A DNA stretch of 64,000 nucleotides from Bacteroidota bacterium (GCA_021824635.1 JAKAKD010000073.1:19290-83289); one strand, 5' to 3'. Positions 39,886-50,053 are shown, counted from the stretch's first letter. Translations and numbers: made by a program. The notes: generated from the sequence alone by a model not told the origin.

Positions 39886-41205
39886 ATGTCACGTAGAAAC
39901 GTCCTTATCATGGGTGCAGCAGGACGGGATTTTCATAACTTCAATGTATTCTTTAGAGATAACGAGAATTACAATGTTGTTGCCTTTACTGCTACTCAAA
40001 TTCCAAACATCTTTGGCAGAAGCTATCCCGCAGAACTTGCAGGAAAATTATATCCTGATGGAATTAAGATTTATGAAGAGTCGGAACTTGTTAATCTGAT
40101 CCGCAAATTAAAAGTGGATGAAGTTGTGTTTGCTTATTCCGATATAACTTTCAATTATGTTATGTCAAAAGCGTCAATAGTGAATGCAGCCGGAGCTTCA
40201 TTCCGCTTAATGGGTGCCTCTGAAACTATGATTAAAAGCACCAAGCCTGTTGTAGCAGTTCTTGCTGTTAGAACCGGTTGTGGAAAATCTCAAACATCAA
40301 GAAGAATTGTGAAACTTCTTCAAGATGCAGGTAAAAAAGTTGTTGCCATACGCCATCCTATGCCTTATGGTGATTTAGTAAAACAAAAAGTTCAGCGTTT
40401 TGCGACTATTGATGATTTGAAAAAGCATGAATGTACAATTGAAGAGATTGAAGAATATGAACCGCATATAGCTAGGGGCGGAGTTATTTATGCCGGCGTG
40501 GACTATGAAGCTATCTTACGCGAAGCCGAAAAAGAAGCAGATGTAATTTTATGGGATGGCGGTAACAATGATATGTCATTCTATAATGCAGATGTAACGT
40601 TCACCGTTGTAGATCCGCATAGACCCGGACATGAAATGAATTACTATCCTGGCAACACTTCTTTGCGTATGGCTGATGCGGTCATTATCAATAAAATGGA
40701 TTCCGCTACTAAAGAAGGAATTGAAACGGTAAGAAAGAATATTAAAGAAGTTAATCCAAATGCTATTGTTATTGATGCTGATTCTCCTTTAACAGTTGAT
40801 AATCCTGATCTGATTAAAGGTAAACGTGTTCTTGTTGTTGAAGATGGACCAACATTAACTCACGGTGAAATGAAATACGGCGCAGGTACTGTTGCAGCTG
40901 AAAGACTAAAAGCGAAAGAAATTGTTGATCCGAGACCGTTCACTGTAAATTCAATATCAGACACTTTCAAAAAATATCCGAACATTGGCGTTCTGCTTCC
41001 TGCAATGGGTTACGGCGAAGAACAAATTAAAGATCTTGAAGAAACAATCAATAAAACTGATTGCGATTCCGTAGTAATAGGAACTCCTATTGATCTAGGC
41101 AGAATTTTGAAAATCAACAAACCATCAACCCGTGTTATGTATGAATTGCAAGAAACCGGTAAGAATACATGTGAATCTGTTCTTAAAGCTAAAGGTCTTA
41201 TATGA
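39886..41205 (+). CDS. Cyclic 2,3-diphosphoglycerate synthetase-like GTPase (COG2403)
   Basis: 439 residues. The N-terminal MGAAGRDFHNFNVFFRDN and the mid-protein P-loop VRTGCGKSQTSRRI place it in COG2403 (predicted GTPase, related to cyclic 2,3-bisphosphoglycerate synthetase). Further blocks are IRHPMPYGDL, VILWDGGNNDMSFYNADVTFTVVDPHRPGHE and VIINKMDSA. In Methanothermus the enzyme makes cDPG; bacterial members are often beside carbamate kinase, as here, where the gene overlaps arcC by 4 bp. A role in carbamoyl-phosphate or citrulline metabolism is a context inference. Confidence 0.85.
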   Translation: MSRRNVLIMGAAGRDFHNFNVFFRDNENYNVVAFTATQIPNIFGRSYPAELAGKLYPDGIKIYEESELVNLIRKLKVDEVVFAYSDITFNYVMSKASIVNAAGASFRLMGASETMIKSTKPVVAVLAVRTGCGKSQTSRRIVKLLQDAGKKVVAIRHPMPYGDLVKQKVQRFATIDDLKKHECTIEEIEEYEPHIARGGVIYAGVDYEAILREAEKEADVILWDGGNNDMSFYNADVTFTVVDPHRPGHEMNYYPGNTSLRMADAVIINKMDSATKEGIETVRKNIKEVNPNAIVIDADSPLTVDNPDLIKGKRVLVVEDGPTLTHGEMKYGAGTVAAERLKAKEIVDPRPFTVNSISDTFKKYPNIGVLLPAMGYGEEQIKDLEETINKTDCDSVVIGTPIDLGRILKINKPSTRVMYELQETGKNTCESVLKAKGLI

Positions 41206-42149
41206 AAAAGATAGCAGTTGTTGCATTTGGTGGCAACGCTCTCTTACGTGCTAATGAAGTTGGTACAATTGAACAGCAAGAAAAGAACACTCTTGATACA
41301 TGCAATAAGTTGATAAGTTTATTGCGGAACGATTATAATCTTGTTATAACACATGGCAATGGTCCTCAAGTTGGAAATATTCTTCTGCGTAATGAAGCCG
41401 GTTATGCTCAATATAAAATTCCAAAAATGCCGTTAGATATTTGTGTAGCCGATTCCCAAGGAGGAATTGGCTACATGATAGACAGACAGATGCGCAATGC
41501 AATCAGCAAAACAAATTTGCGCAGAAATGTTGTTGCAATTATTACCGAGACTTTAGTTGATATAAATGATCAGGCTTTTCAGAATCCTACAAAACCAATT
41601 GGACCATATTACTTAAAAGAAGAAGCAGATCTTCTTGCCAAAGCAAACAGTTGGGTTTTTAAGGAAGACCCGCGCAAGAGAGGATGGAGAAAAGTTGTTG
41701 CTTCTCCTAAACCGATAGACATAATGAATAAGAAGGTAATAAAAGATTTAGTTAAACACGGTCATATTGTCATTGCTGTCGGCGGCGGGGGAATTCCTGT
41801 CTATTGGCATGCGGACACTAAGTATCTTGAAGCGATTGAAGCTGTAGTAGATAAAGATTTAGCTTCCGCTGTCTTAGCGCGGGAGATTAAGGCAGACCGA
41901 TTCTATATTATTACTGATGTTCCAAAAGTTTTTATTAATTTCAATAAACCTAATCAGAAAGCTCTAGATCATTTAACAGTTACAGAAGCGAGAAAATATT
42001 TAGAAGCGGGAGAATTTCCTTCCGGAAGTATGGGACCAAAAATTCTTGCTGCTGTTGAATTTGTTGAGAATAGCGGAAACGAAGCAATCATAACCTGCGA
42101 AGAAGATATTGAAAAAGAAAATTGCGGAACGAGAATTACAAAAGGTTAA
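41202..42149 (+). CDS. arcC: Carbamate kinase
   Basis: 315 residues, typical length. Motifs: VAFGGNALL, THGNGPQVGNILLRNEAG, AVGGGGIPVYW, and the SGSMGPKILAAVEFVENSG block near the end. It interconverts carbamoyl phosphate plus ADP with ATP plus carbamate. The start overlaps the COG2403 GTPase stop by four bases; the OTC gene is 23 bp downstream. Together with OTC this could run citrulline to ornithine with ATP gain, but arginine deiminase is not in the window. Confidence 0.95.
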   Translation: MKKIAVVAFGGNALLRANEVGTIEQQEKNTLDTCNKLISLLRNDYNLVITHGNGPQVGNILLRNEAGYAQYKIPKMPLDICVADSQGGIGYMIDRQMRNAISKTNLRRNVVAIITETLVDINDQAFQNPTKPIGPYYLKEEADLLAKANSWVFKEDPRKRGWRKVVASPKPIDIMNKKVIKDLVKHGHIVIAVGGGGIPVYWHADTKYLEAIEAVVDKDLASAVLAREIKADRFYIITDVPKVFINFNKPNQKALDHLTVTEARKYLEAGEFPSGSMGPKILAAVEFVENSGNEAIITCEEDIEKENCGTRITKG

Positions 42150-42172
42150 TAATAATTTAGGAGAAATATAAA

Positions 42173-43174
42173 GTGGCATTCAATCTAAGGAACAGAAATT
42201 TTTTAAAACTTCTTGATTTCACTCCAAAAGAGATCAAATATTTATTAGACCTTTCAAAAGATTTGAAAGCTGCAAAATATGCCGGTACAGAAACTCAAAG
42301 ACTAAAAGGGAAAAATGTTGTTCTTCTCTTTGCGAAGGATTCAACACGCACAAGATGCGCTTTTGAAGTCGCCGCTCTTGACCAAGGTGCTGGAGTTACA
42401 TTCCTAGGTCCTTCCGGTTCTCAAATGGGGAAAAAGGAATCAATGAAAGATACGGCACGTGTTCTTGGCAGGATGTACGATGGAATTGAGTACAGGGGCT
42501 TCGGTCAAGAGATTGTTGAAGAACTTGGCGCTCATGCAGGTGTGCCGGTTTGGAATGGTCTAACAGATGAATTTCATCCTACTCAGGTGTTAGCTGATTT
42601 TCTTACCATTATGGAACATTCTAATAAACCATTGAATGAAGTTTCATTAGTTTATTTAGGAGATGCTAGAAATAATATGGGCAATTCTCTGATGGTTGGC
42701 TCTGCAAAGATGGGAATGAAATTTAGAGCTGTTGCACCAAAAAATTTATGGCCAAATGAAGAGCTTGTAAAAAAATGTAAAGAGATCGCAAAAGAAACCG
42801 GCGCTGTAATTGAGTTTTCAGACGATCCGGTTAAAGGCGTAAAGGATGCAGATTTCTTATATACAGATGTCTGGGTATCTATGGGTGAACCTGAAGCTAT
42901 CTGGGAACAAAGAATTAAGGTGATGAAACCTTATCAAGTTAATATGGAAATGATAAAGAACACAGGCAATCCGGATGTTAAATTTTTACATTGTTTGCCG
43001 GCGTTTCATAATAGAGAAACTACTGTTGGCGAAGAAATTTTTCAAAAGTTTGGTCTTGAGGCGATGGAAGTTACAGATGAAGTTTTTGAATCGTCACACT
43101 CAATTGTTTTTGATGAAGCGGAAAATAGACTACATACTATCAAAGCAGTAATGGTTGCAACATTAGGTGATTAA
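42173..43174 (+). CDS. argF: Ornithine carbamoyltransferase
   Basis: 333 residues. The carbamoyl-phosphate motif is in [16 protein letters not shown] (STRTR), and the ornithine-binding HCLPAFH is present. GTG start preceded by AGGAG. It makes citrulline from ornithine in arginine synthesis or reverses it in degradation (then called arcB). The carbamate-kinase neighbour favours the catabolic direction, but both are possible. The gene ends at a bidirectional hairpin (43212-43240). Confidence 0.95.
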   Translation: MAFNLRNRNFLKLLDFTPKEIKYLLDLSKDLKAAKYAGTETQRLKGKNVVLLFAKDSTRTRCAFEVAALDQGAGVTFLGPSGSQMGKKESMKDTARVLGRMYDGIEYRGFGQEIVEELGAHAGVPVWNGLTDEFHPTQVLADFLTIMEHSNKPLNEVSLVYLGDARNNMGNSLMVGSAKMGMKFRAVAPKNLWPNEELVKKCKEIAKETGAVIEFSDDPVKGVKDADFLYTDVWVSMGEPEAIWEQRIKVMKPYQVNMEMIKNTGNPDVKFLHCLPAFHNRETTVGEEIFQKFGLEAMEVTDEVFESSHSIVFDEAENRLHTIKAVMVATLGD

Positions 43175-43211
43175 ATTTTTTCTACAGCATGTAATGAAAA
43201 GATATTCTAAA

Positions 43212-43240
43212 AAAGAGCGCTTACGGGCGCTCTTCTTTTT
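43212..43240. terminator. Bidirectional terminator between argF and an APC gene
   Basis: AAAGAGCGC and GGCGCTCTT form a stem flanked by A-run on one side and CTTTTTT on the other, so it works on both strands. It overlaps the last few codons of the APC permease on the minus strand. Confidence 0.85.
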
Positions 43241-45074
43241 TAATCTCATGATCCATGTGAAAATGATAATTCGGGAAGATTCTCGGGAGTTTTATAATAT
43301 TGTGAATCATTATACCGGTTGATAAACGATCTATCCATGAAGAGAGCGGCCAGCCAAAATGTAAATGAATTTCTTTTTCTGATGAAGGAATTTCATACTC
43401 AATAGTTTTAAGTACGGCAGTAATCATATCGAAGAGGTTTAACTTCCTTTCAATTGCAATCCAGAAATGATTTTCGCGGAAAGGTGTCGGAGTATCCAAC
43501 CGCGGTGCATAGAAACTTACAAAAATTGAATTGCTGGCTGAAATTGCAGTTTCTTCTTCCAATGGTCTCCGGAAGAAAATGTTAACTTCTCTATTATCAA
43601 TCTCAGCAATTTTGAAAACAAGATCCATAACGTTTCTTGTCTTACGTCGTACCGGTATATCCGGTGCGCGGTAACGAGATATTCTAATTCCAAGAAATAA
43701 TACAACCATTGTAATAATAAACCAAAGAGTGGTACCGTATGGGCGTGCTATCATTATATAAATTAAAGTGCTGACTAAAATGAAAAATAAAATAAGAGTA
43801 CCAATTTTGGATGTGTGATATGTGATCTCTTTGGTTCCTTTAGAATAACGGTATTTTAAGAGGGAACCAGTGTTGATTGCAAAACTGGCAACAAGACCAA
43901 CAGCGTACATTTCAGCTAGTACAGCTTGACTGCCGCTTGTGATAATTAAAATGGTACTGTAAAAAACAGCATTGATAAGATGAATTCTATAAAGCGATTG
44001 ATTCTTGTTAGAGTGAATGAGCCAGTTAAAGTTATATTTCTCTGCAACTTTTTCTATTAATTCTGCTGACGCAACCATCGCAGTGTTAACAGCCATTATT
44101 AATGTAACACTCGCAAGCACTCCGACTATGATTCCGAAAAAATTGCCGTTAACTTTTGAAGCGAATGTAGGAATCAAATCTGTTTCGTGTTGGCTAAGAT
44201 TAATTCCGGATGAAAGTGCGAATAGAGCTATAAGCGGTGTAACAATTCCAACAGTTACTGCTAAAAAAAGATAAGCTTTGCGAATCTGCTTCCAATCTTT
44301 TACAAGTGAAGCAGTTTGTAATACAGATTCAATTCCGGAATAAGCGAGAATACAACTGCCTATACCGATAATTAAATTTTCATAAGCAATAAATGGATTT
44401 TGCCCTTTGAAATCTCCGACGAATGAATGAAAACTGTCGCCAATAATTGCAACGGAAGTCGAATCTAAATGCGAAACTCCGCCTACAAGAAGATTAACAA
44501 GAACAAATGCCGCAAATACAAATATTAGAAAAGTGAATTTTGCGTTTTCTTTTATACCGACAATATTCAAACCGGTGATTAAACCAATTACTCCAAACTT
44601 TAGAAAAAATCTTATCTCCGGACCCATTCCTAAAAAGTAAGTTCCGTTTTCCACTGCACTAACAGTAGAAATGGTAGCAGTTAATATATAATCAACAAGT
44701 ATGGACGAAATAGCCACAAAAGAGAAAGTTGGACCAAGGACCAAATATGAGAACGAATAAACACCGCCGCCTCTAATATTGTTCTTTTCAAGAATTTCTC
44801 CAATCTCGACCATTCTAGTAGAAAGAAATCGGATTAGGACAGAGGTAAGTGCAATATAAAAGATTGCTTTTATGCCGATAAACCGGAAAGCTTCAAAAGG
44901 TGCGTAGTAAATCGAAGTGAGTTCATCCATCAAGGTAATGATGCCAACGGCAAGCCACGTAAGCATCCATTTACCGTTATAAAGGAATGAAAGAAAATCC
45001 TTTTTACGCGTCAAATAGACAAATGCAATTACCAACGCGAAGTTGGCGAAAATAAATAAGAGTGTTTCCATCAT
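43221..45074 (-). CDS. APC-superfamily permease
   Basis: 617 residues. Twelve or so hydrophobic segments in the first ~470 residues (WLAVGIITLMDELTSIYYAPFE and FIALTSVLI start the transport core), then a ~150-residue cytosolic tail (PVRRKTRNVMDLVFKI, IHLHFGWPLSSWIDRLSTGI). Amino acid-polyamine-organocation family; substrate not evident. The tail is longer than in standard permeases and could be regulatory. It lies head to head with the KimA-like gene across tRNA-Phe, and both share the APC fold. Confidence 0.82.
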   Translation of the reverse strand: MMETLLFIFANFALVIAFVYLTRKKDFLSFLYNGKWMLTWLAVGIITLMDELTSIYYAPFEAFRFIGIKAIFYIALTSVLIRFLSTRMVEIGEILEKNNIRGGGVYSFSYLVLGPTFSFVAISSILVDYILTATISTVSAVENGTYFLGMGPEIRFFLKFGVIGLITGLNIVGIKENAKFTFLIFVFAAFVLVNLLVGGVSHLDSTSVAIIGDSFHSFVGDFKGQNPFIAYENLIIGIGSCILAYSGIESVLQTASLVKDWKQIRKAYLFLAVTVGIVTPLIALFALSSGINLSQHETDLIPTFASKVNGNFFGIIVGVLASVTLIMAVNTAMVASAELIEKVAEKYNFNWLIHSNKNQSLYRIHLINAVFYSTILIITSGSQAVLAEMYAVGLVASFAINTGSLLKYRYSKGTKEITYHTSKIGTLILFFILVSTLIYIMIARPYGTTLWFIITMVVLFLGIRISRYRAPDIPVRRKTRNVMDLVFKIAEIDNREVNIFFRRPLEEETAISASNSIFVSFYAPRLDTPTPFRENHFWIAIERKLNLFDMITAVLKTIEYEIPSSEKEIHLHFGWPLSSWIDRLSTGIMIHNIIKLPRIFPNYHFHMDHEIKKEERP

Positions 45075-45196
45075 TAATCAAAATTTAACGGGCTTAACTT
45101 AATAAATTTCTACCCGAACGCAATAAATATTTAGAAAGATGAATTTAGTTTTTGGTTTTAAGTCGAAAATATTTATTTTTACGCCGCGTTTTTGAT

Positions 45197-45269
45197 GGGC
45201 AGATAGCTCAGTCGGTAGAGCAAAGGACTGAAAATCCTTGTGTCGGCGGTTCGATTCCGTCTCTGCCCA
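45197..45269 (+). tRNA. tRNA-Phe (anticodon GAA)
   Basis: A 73-nt cloverleaf: acceptor GGGCAGA/TCTGCCC, D-arm GCTCAGTCGGTAGAGC, anticodon stem AAGGA/TCCTT with loop CTGAAAA giving GAA, T-arm GGCGG/CCGTC around TTCGATT. CCA not encoded. Confidence 0.98.
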
Positions 45270-45274
45270 CAGTG

Positions 45275-45310
45275 GAATGCGAAATCTTAACGGTTTCGCA
45301 TTTCTCTTTT
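45275..45310 (+). terminator. Rho-independent terminator after tRNA-Phe
   Basis: AATGCGAAA pairs with TTTCGCATT (45276-45302) around a ~9-base loop, followed by TCTCTTTT. Confidence 0.85.
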
Positions 45311-45342
45311 GTGCCAGTAATTTTATTAAGGAGAGTTCAATA

Positions 45343-47319
45343 ATGAATGGAGATGCTGAGCAAGAATCTAGCAGTACACGTGTTAAGCATTTAATTTTTG
45401 GCGCACCCCGTAATATAAACGACCCGCATATATTCCATAAACTCGCATTAATTCCTGTTTTAGCTTGGATTGGTCTTGGCGCTGATGGATTATCTTCATC
45501 ATCATACGGACCCGAAGAAGCATTTAAAGCTTTAGGAAATCATACATACCTCGCTTTAGTATTAGCGGTTGCTACTGCATTAACTGTATTTATAATTTCT
45601 TATGCTTATTCAAGAATCATTGAACATTTTCCTCATGGCGGCGGAGGATACATTGTTGCCACTCATATGTTGGGTGAGCGCGCTGGAGTAATTTCCGGCT
45701 CGGCTTTGCTAGTTGATTATATCTTGACAATCACCGTTTCAATTGCAGCCTGTTCCGATGCGATCTTCAGTTATCTTCCTTTGGAGATGCAAAAATTCAA
45801 ATTGTTTTTTGCTTCAATGATGATTGTCCTTCTCATAGTTCTAAATATCCGTGGGATAAAAGAATCGATTACGGGCTTAGCTCCAATATTTATTACTTTC
45901 ATAGTAACGCACGTAATTCTTTTAGGGTATGGTATATTCAGCCACATTGGTGAAGTTAAACCCGTCGTTGAAAGTTTCCATTCCGGTTTGCAAAAGGATT
46001 TAGGTACAATTGGATTTTTAGGAATATTAATGATTGTTCTTAGAGCTTACTCTTTGGGCGGAGGTACTTATACCGGAATTGAGGCAGTGTCTAATGGACT
46101 TCAGATCATGCGTGACCCCAAAGTTAAAACCGGTAAACGCACAATGGTTTACATGGCAAGTTCTCTTGCAATCACCGCCGGAGGATTATTCTTATGTTAC
46201 TTATTGTTCAACGTTCATCCCACCGAAGGAAAAACTTTGAATGCGGTTTTAGCTGATAGTCTTTTCAGTACCTGGGGATTTGGAAAAATACTTGCCGTTA
46301 TAACAATTTTTTCCGAAGGTGCTCTTTTGCTTGTTGGCGCTCAAGCCGGATTTATTGATGCACCAAGAGTAATGGCTAATATGGCAGTTGATTCATGGCT
46401 GCCGCATCGTTTTGCTGCTTTTTCCGAAAGGTTAACAATGCAGAACGGAGTTGTAATGGTTGGAACAGCAGCTTTAGCTTTGCTTCTTTATACACACGGT
46501 GCCATTGCTGCTCTTGTGGTAATGTACTCAATAAATGTATTTCTAACTTTTTCTATCTCAGAATTCGGTATGTCTAAGTTTTTTATTACTCACAGGAAAA
46601 AAGAAAAAGAATGGAAAAAACATTTGAGTGTTCATCTTACCGGATTAACATTGTGCGTTACAATATTAATTATCACCATCTTCGAAAAATTTCTGGAAGG
46701 CGGCTGGCTTACTCTAATTATAACGTCTTTTGTGATTGTATTATGTTACATCATTCGCAAACACTATAATGAAATTCAACAGGATAAAAAGAAGTTCGAT
46801 GAACTTTTAACTTCAATTCCTACTTATGGAGAAGAAAATACAGATCCGGTGGATCCTAAACAGATGACAGCGATTCAACTTGTTAGCGGATATAATGGAT
46901 TTGGAGTTCATACATTTTTAACAATCTTAAAACAGTTCCCCGGATTGTATAAAAATTTTATTTTTGTATCGGTTGCAGTTGTCAATCAAGGAATGTTTAA
47001 AGGCGAGGAAGGTTTGGAAGATCATAAAAAAGCTGTTGAAGATTCGCTGAAACAATATGTTGAGTTATCCCGCAAACTTGGTTTTATTGCCGATTACAGA
47101 TTAGAAGTAGGAACCGATGTTGTTTCATCTGCTACTGAATTATGCAAAAACACAGCAAAAGAATTTAGAAAGTCAATGATATTTTCTGGTAAGCTTGCAT
47201 TTCGAGTAGAAAAATTTTATCACCGGATTCTGCATAACGAAACTGCTTTTGCAATTCAGAGAAATTTGCATTGGAGTGGTGTGCCTACAATTATTCTGCC
47301 GATTAGGATGGATTTGTAA
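45343..47319 (+). CDS. KimA-like APC potassium/amino-acid transporter
   Basis: About 659 residues. The N-terminal LIPVLAWIGLGADGLSSSSYGPEEAF and PHGGGGYIVATHMLG belong to the KimA (YdaO) group of K+/H+ symporters; ~12 hydrophobic segments follow, then a soluble C-terminal domain (DPVDPKQMTAIQLVSGYNG ... SKMIFSGKLAF-like). KimA homologues import potassium and can be shut by c-di-AMP at the C-terminal domain. Whether this copy carries potassium is inferred. ATG at 45343 follows AAGGAGAG; the longer ORF reading into tRNA-Phe is not used. Confidence 0.8.
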   Translation: MNGDAEQESSSTRVKHLIFGAPRNINDPHIFHKLALIPVLAWIGLGADGLSSSSYGPEEAFKALGNHTYLALVLAVATALTVFIISYAYSRIIEHFPHGGGGYIVATHMLGERAGVISGSALLVDYILTITVSIAACSDAIFSYLPLEMQKFKLFFASMMIVLLIVLNIRGIKESITGLAPIFITFIVTHVILLGYGIFSHIGEVKPVVESFHSGLQKDLGTIGFLGILMIVLRAYSLGGGTYTGIEAVSNGLQIMRDPKVKTGKRTMVYMASSLAITAGGLFLCYLLFNVHPTEGKTLNAVLADSLFSTWGFGKILAVITIFSEGALLLVGAQAGFIDAPRVMANMAVDSWLPHRFAAFSERLTMQNGVVMVGTAALALLLYTHGAIAALVVMYSINVFLTFSISEFGMSKFFITHRKKEKEWKKHLSVHLTGLTLCVTILIITIFEKFLEGGWLTLIITSFVIVLCYIIRKHYNEIQQDKKKFDELLTSIPTYGEENTDPVDPKQMTAIQLVSGYNGFGVHTFLTILKQFPGLYKNFIFVSVAVVNQGMFKGEEGLEDHKKAVEDSLKQYVELSRKLGFIADYRLEVGTDVVSSATELCKNTAKEFRKSMIFSGKLAFRVEKFYHRILHNETAFAIQRNLHWSGVPTIILPIRMDL

Positions 47320-47371
47320 TGTCATCACAAATATTGCCGGAAGTTCGATAGTGATTTGTTCCAAAAGAATT

Positions 47372-47398
47372 AAAGGGATGTGAAAGCATCCCTTTTTT
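47372..47398 (+). terminator. Rho-independent terminator after the KimA-like gene
   Basis: AAAGGGATG and CATCCCTTT form a 9-bp stem with a TGAAAG loop, followed by TTTTT. Confidence 0.92.
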
Positions 47399-47450
47399 AT
47401 TTTAATAATTATCTACATTTGTCCTCAAAAAGTCCGGATGCATAAAATTG

Positions 47451-48167
47451 ATGTCCTCAAAGATTATACAAGTGAAAGAAATAGAGATACTTCTTCAAAA
47501 AAGTGAACGTTCACGCTATATGAATATTTCCGTTAAACCGTTTGAAGGTGTTCGTATAACGATACCGGAAAAAGTATCATTTTTCGAAGGCGAAAAATTA
47601 GCTCATGAAAAAATAAAATGGATAGAAGAACACTTTGAAAAAATGCGAACCTATGAAAAATCTTTTTCTATTTATGATGAGAATTCAAAATTCCAAACAA
47701 GAAATCATCAATTGGAGTTGAAGACATCTAAAAACAATCGGCTTTCCGCAAGAGTTAAAAACGGATTGATAATGATTAAATATCCTTTTGGAAAGGATAT
47801 AAAGTCATTCGAAATACAGAAAACAATAAGGAAAGGAATTAACATTGCGTATAGAGAAGAGGCGAAAGAGTTTCTGCCTAAACGGCTCAATGATTTATCG
47901 GACAGGTTTGAACTTCCATTCAATGAACTTTTCATTAAGAATATTAAGAGCCGGTGGGGAAGTTGTTCCGGAAGAAATAATATAAATCTCAGCATTCATT
48001 TAATGCGTCTGCCGGATCATTTAATTGATTATGTTCTTCTTCATGAATTAGCACATACAAAAATCAAAAATCACAGTAAGAAATTTTGGCTGTTTCTGGA
48101 TACATTAGTTGGTGACGCAAAAAAAATAGATAAAGAATTAAGACAGTTCAAAATTAGTATGTATTAG
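47451..48167 (+). CDS. YgjP-like metallopeptidase domain protein (DUF45)
   Basis: About 238 residues. The active-site helix VLLHELAHTKIKNHSKKFW carries HELAH and the third ligand His, and the upstream RWGSC is the DUF45 mark (KSRWGSCSGRN). Predicted zinc metallopeptidase of the M48 clan; targets unknown. It starts at ATG 47451; the TTG three bases upstream is not needed. Stands alone between the KimA-like gene's terminator and purC. Confidence 0.87.
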   Translation: MSSKIIQVKEIEILLQKSERSRYMNISVKPFEGVRITIPEKVSFFEGEKLAHEKIKWIEEHFEKMRTYEKSFSIYDENSKFQTRNHQLELKTSKNNRLSARVKNGLIMIKYPFGKDIKSFEIQKTIRKGINIAYREEAKEFLPKRLNDLSDRFELPFNELFIKNIKSRWGSCSGRNNINLSIHLMRLPDHLIDYVLLHELAHTKIKNHSKKFWLFLDTLVGDAKKIDKELRQFKISMY

Positions 48168-48248
48168 AATAGCTAAAGGCATGTATATATTTAGTTGAAT
48201 CCTGCACCTGCACTATTTATATTTCTGCAGCAAAATTGAAAGGAAAAT

Positions 48249-49142
48249 ATGTCATTCCAAACAATCACTACAACTGATTTTACCAATCTAAAACTCTTCA
48301 AACGCGGTAAAGTACGGGACGTTTATGATGTCGGCGAATATTATCTAATTGTTTCCACAGACCGGCTTTCAGCGTTTGATGTAATCATGAACGAAGGAAT
48401 TCCTTCAAAAGGGGAGATACTTAACCGCATTTCTAAATTTTGGTTCGACTACACAAAAGAGATAATTCCGAATCATCTTGTCTCTATGAATGTTGATGAA
48501 TATCCCGCCGTATGTCAGACTTATAAAGATATATTGCGCAACCGTTCAATGCTGGTAAAGAAAGCAGAATTAATTCCAATTGAATGTATTGTAAGAGAAT
48601 ACATCACAGGTTCCGGTTTAATTGATTATCAAAAGACCGGAAAAATTTGCGGTATTGAATTGCCGAAAGGATTAGTCGAATCTGAAAAACTTCCCGAACC
48701 GATCTTTACGCCTTCAACAAAAGCTGAAATAGGTCTTCATGATGAAAATATCTCTGCCGAAGAAGCAACTAAAATAATAGGCAAAGATGCGTTTGAATTT
48801 ATCAAAGAGACAACAATAAAAATATATTCAAAAGCTTCCGAGTATGCTTTGAAGAAAGGAATTATAATTGCCGATACAAAGATGGAATTCGGTTATTACG
48901 ACGGGCAAATTATTTTGATTGATGAATTGCTTACACCGGATTCGTCAAGATTCTGGCCGCTGGATGAATATCAAAAAGGGAAGACTCAAAACAGTTTTGA
49001 TAAACAATATGTGCGCGATTATCTTCTCTCTGTTAATTTTAACAAGAAACCGCCGGCACCAGCACTGCCTCAAGAAGTAATTCTAAACACAAGCAAAAAA
49101 TATCAGGAAGCGTTGCTGAAAATTACCGGGGAAAATATTTAA
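48249..49142 (+). CDS. purC: SAICAR synthase
   Basis: 297 residues. [27 protein letters not shown] is the hallmark N-terminus; [36 protein letters not shown] and [30 protein letters not shown] complete the family. It joins aspartate to CAIR in purine synthesis, using ATP. First gene of a run through recX, spaced 2 bp from the DUF971 gene. Confidence 0.97.
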   Translation: MSFQTITTTDFTNLKLFKRGKVRDVYDVGEYYLIVSTDRLSAFDVIMNEGIPSKGEILNRISKFWFDYTKEIIPNHLVSMNVDEYPAVCQTYKDILRNRSMLVKKAELIPIECIVREYITGSGLIDYQKTGKICGIELPKGLVESEKLPEPIFTPSTKAEIGLHDENISAEEATKIIGKDAFEFIKETTIKIYSKASEYALKKGIIIADTKMEFGYYDGQIILIDELLTPDSSRFWPLDEYQKGKTQNSFDKQYVRDYLLSVNFNKKPPAPALPQEVILNTSKKYQEALLKITGENI

Positions 49143-49144
49143 GG

Positions 49145-49435
49145 ATGACCCCGGTTGAAATAAAGGTTCAAGAAAAATACTTGCAGATAAAGTGGGATGA
49201 TAATTCCGAGACCAAAATATCACTTGCTGATTTAAGAAGATTTTGCCCGTGCGCTATTTGTACATCACAAAAAGATACTCATCATCATGATTACATAAAA
49301 GTTTTTTCTGATGCACAAATTGTTCTAAAAAGTATTAACATTGTAGGCAATTATGCTGTTGGAGTTAGTTGGGCGGATAATCATAACACCGGCATTTACG
49401 ATTTCAATTACTTAAAAAAAATCTCCGATTTATAA
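49145..49435 (+). CDS. DUF971 domain protein
   Basis: 96 residues. LQIKWDDNSETKISLADLRRFCPCAICT with a CPC..C motif and the ending VGNYAVGVSWADNHNTGIYDFNYLK match DUF971, related to the N-terminal domain of gamma-butyrobetaine hydroxylase. The cysteines and histidines (HHH) may bind a metal; in other bacteria members are linked to Fe-S cluster work. Function not established. Between purC and pgsA, 21 bp before the latter. Confidence 0.88.
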   Translation: MTPVEIKVQEKYLQIKWDDNSETKISLADLRRFCPCAICTSQKDTHHHDYIKVFSDAQIVLKSINIVGNYAVGVSWADNHNTGIYDFNYLKKISDL

Positions 49436-49456
49436 AGGAAATTATAAACTCACATT

Positions 49457-50053
49457 ATGGTTCTCCCAAATCAATTAACAATATTGAGGATAATTCTAAC
49501 GCCGGTTTTTCTTGTGCTGTTCCTTATGGGCGAACCGTTGACAATCCAAATATCATATGTGGTTTTTCTTGTTGCTGCAATTACAGATTGGTACGACGGC
49601 TGGCTTGCCCGTAAATTCAACTATATTACCGAGTGGGGAAAATTTATGGACCCGCTTGCAGACAAAATTTTAACATCAACCGCTTTTGTTGCTTTTGTTA
49701 TTGTTGGCGTTCTTCCATTCTGGATGGTGCTGCTTATAATAATTCGGGACTTTCTTATTACTTTAATTCGGATTTATGCAGATTTCAGAAAAGTTACATT
49801 CACAACAACTAGAACAGCGCAGTTGAAAACATTTTTACAGATGTTTTTTCTTTATTACTTACTCTTGATCTACACACTAAAGACTTTTGAAACATTACAA
49901 TTTACTTACAAGAATTTATTTGATTTCCTTCTGAATCCAGTCGGCATTTATATTACAATGTTCTTAATAACTTTATTTACAGTTATAACCGGCATTACTT
50001 ATATATTCAGTAATCGTTTTTTAATTAAAAAGCTGATTAAAGGTGAAAATTAA
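49457..50053 (+). CDS. pgsA: CDP-diacylglycerol--glycerol-3-phosphate 3-phosphatidyltransferase
   Basis: 198 residues with four to five membrane helices. The CDP-alcohol phosphatidyltransferase motif reads DWYDGWLARKF...GKFMDPLADK, all conserved Asp and Gly in place. N-terminal LPNQLTILRIILTP is typical. It makes phosphatidylglycerophosphate, and the pgpA gene that dephosphorylates it overlaps by 11 bp. Confidence 0.95.
   Translation: MVLPNQLTILRIILTPVFLVLFLMGEPLTIQISYVVFLVAAITDWYDGWLARKFNYITEWGKFMDPLADKILTSTAFVAFVIVGVLPFWMVLLIIIRDFLITLIRIYADFRKVTFTTTRTAQLKTFLQMFFLYYLLLIYTLKTFETLQFTYKNLFDFLLNPVGIYITMFLITLFTVITGITYIFSNRFLIKKLIKGEN

Noticed and set aside
45238..45342. Longer KimA-like protein starting inside tRNA-Phe
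   Set aside because: The extension covers the tRNA 3' end and its terminator; AAGGAGAG precedes the ATG at 45343.
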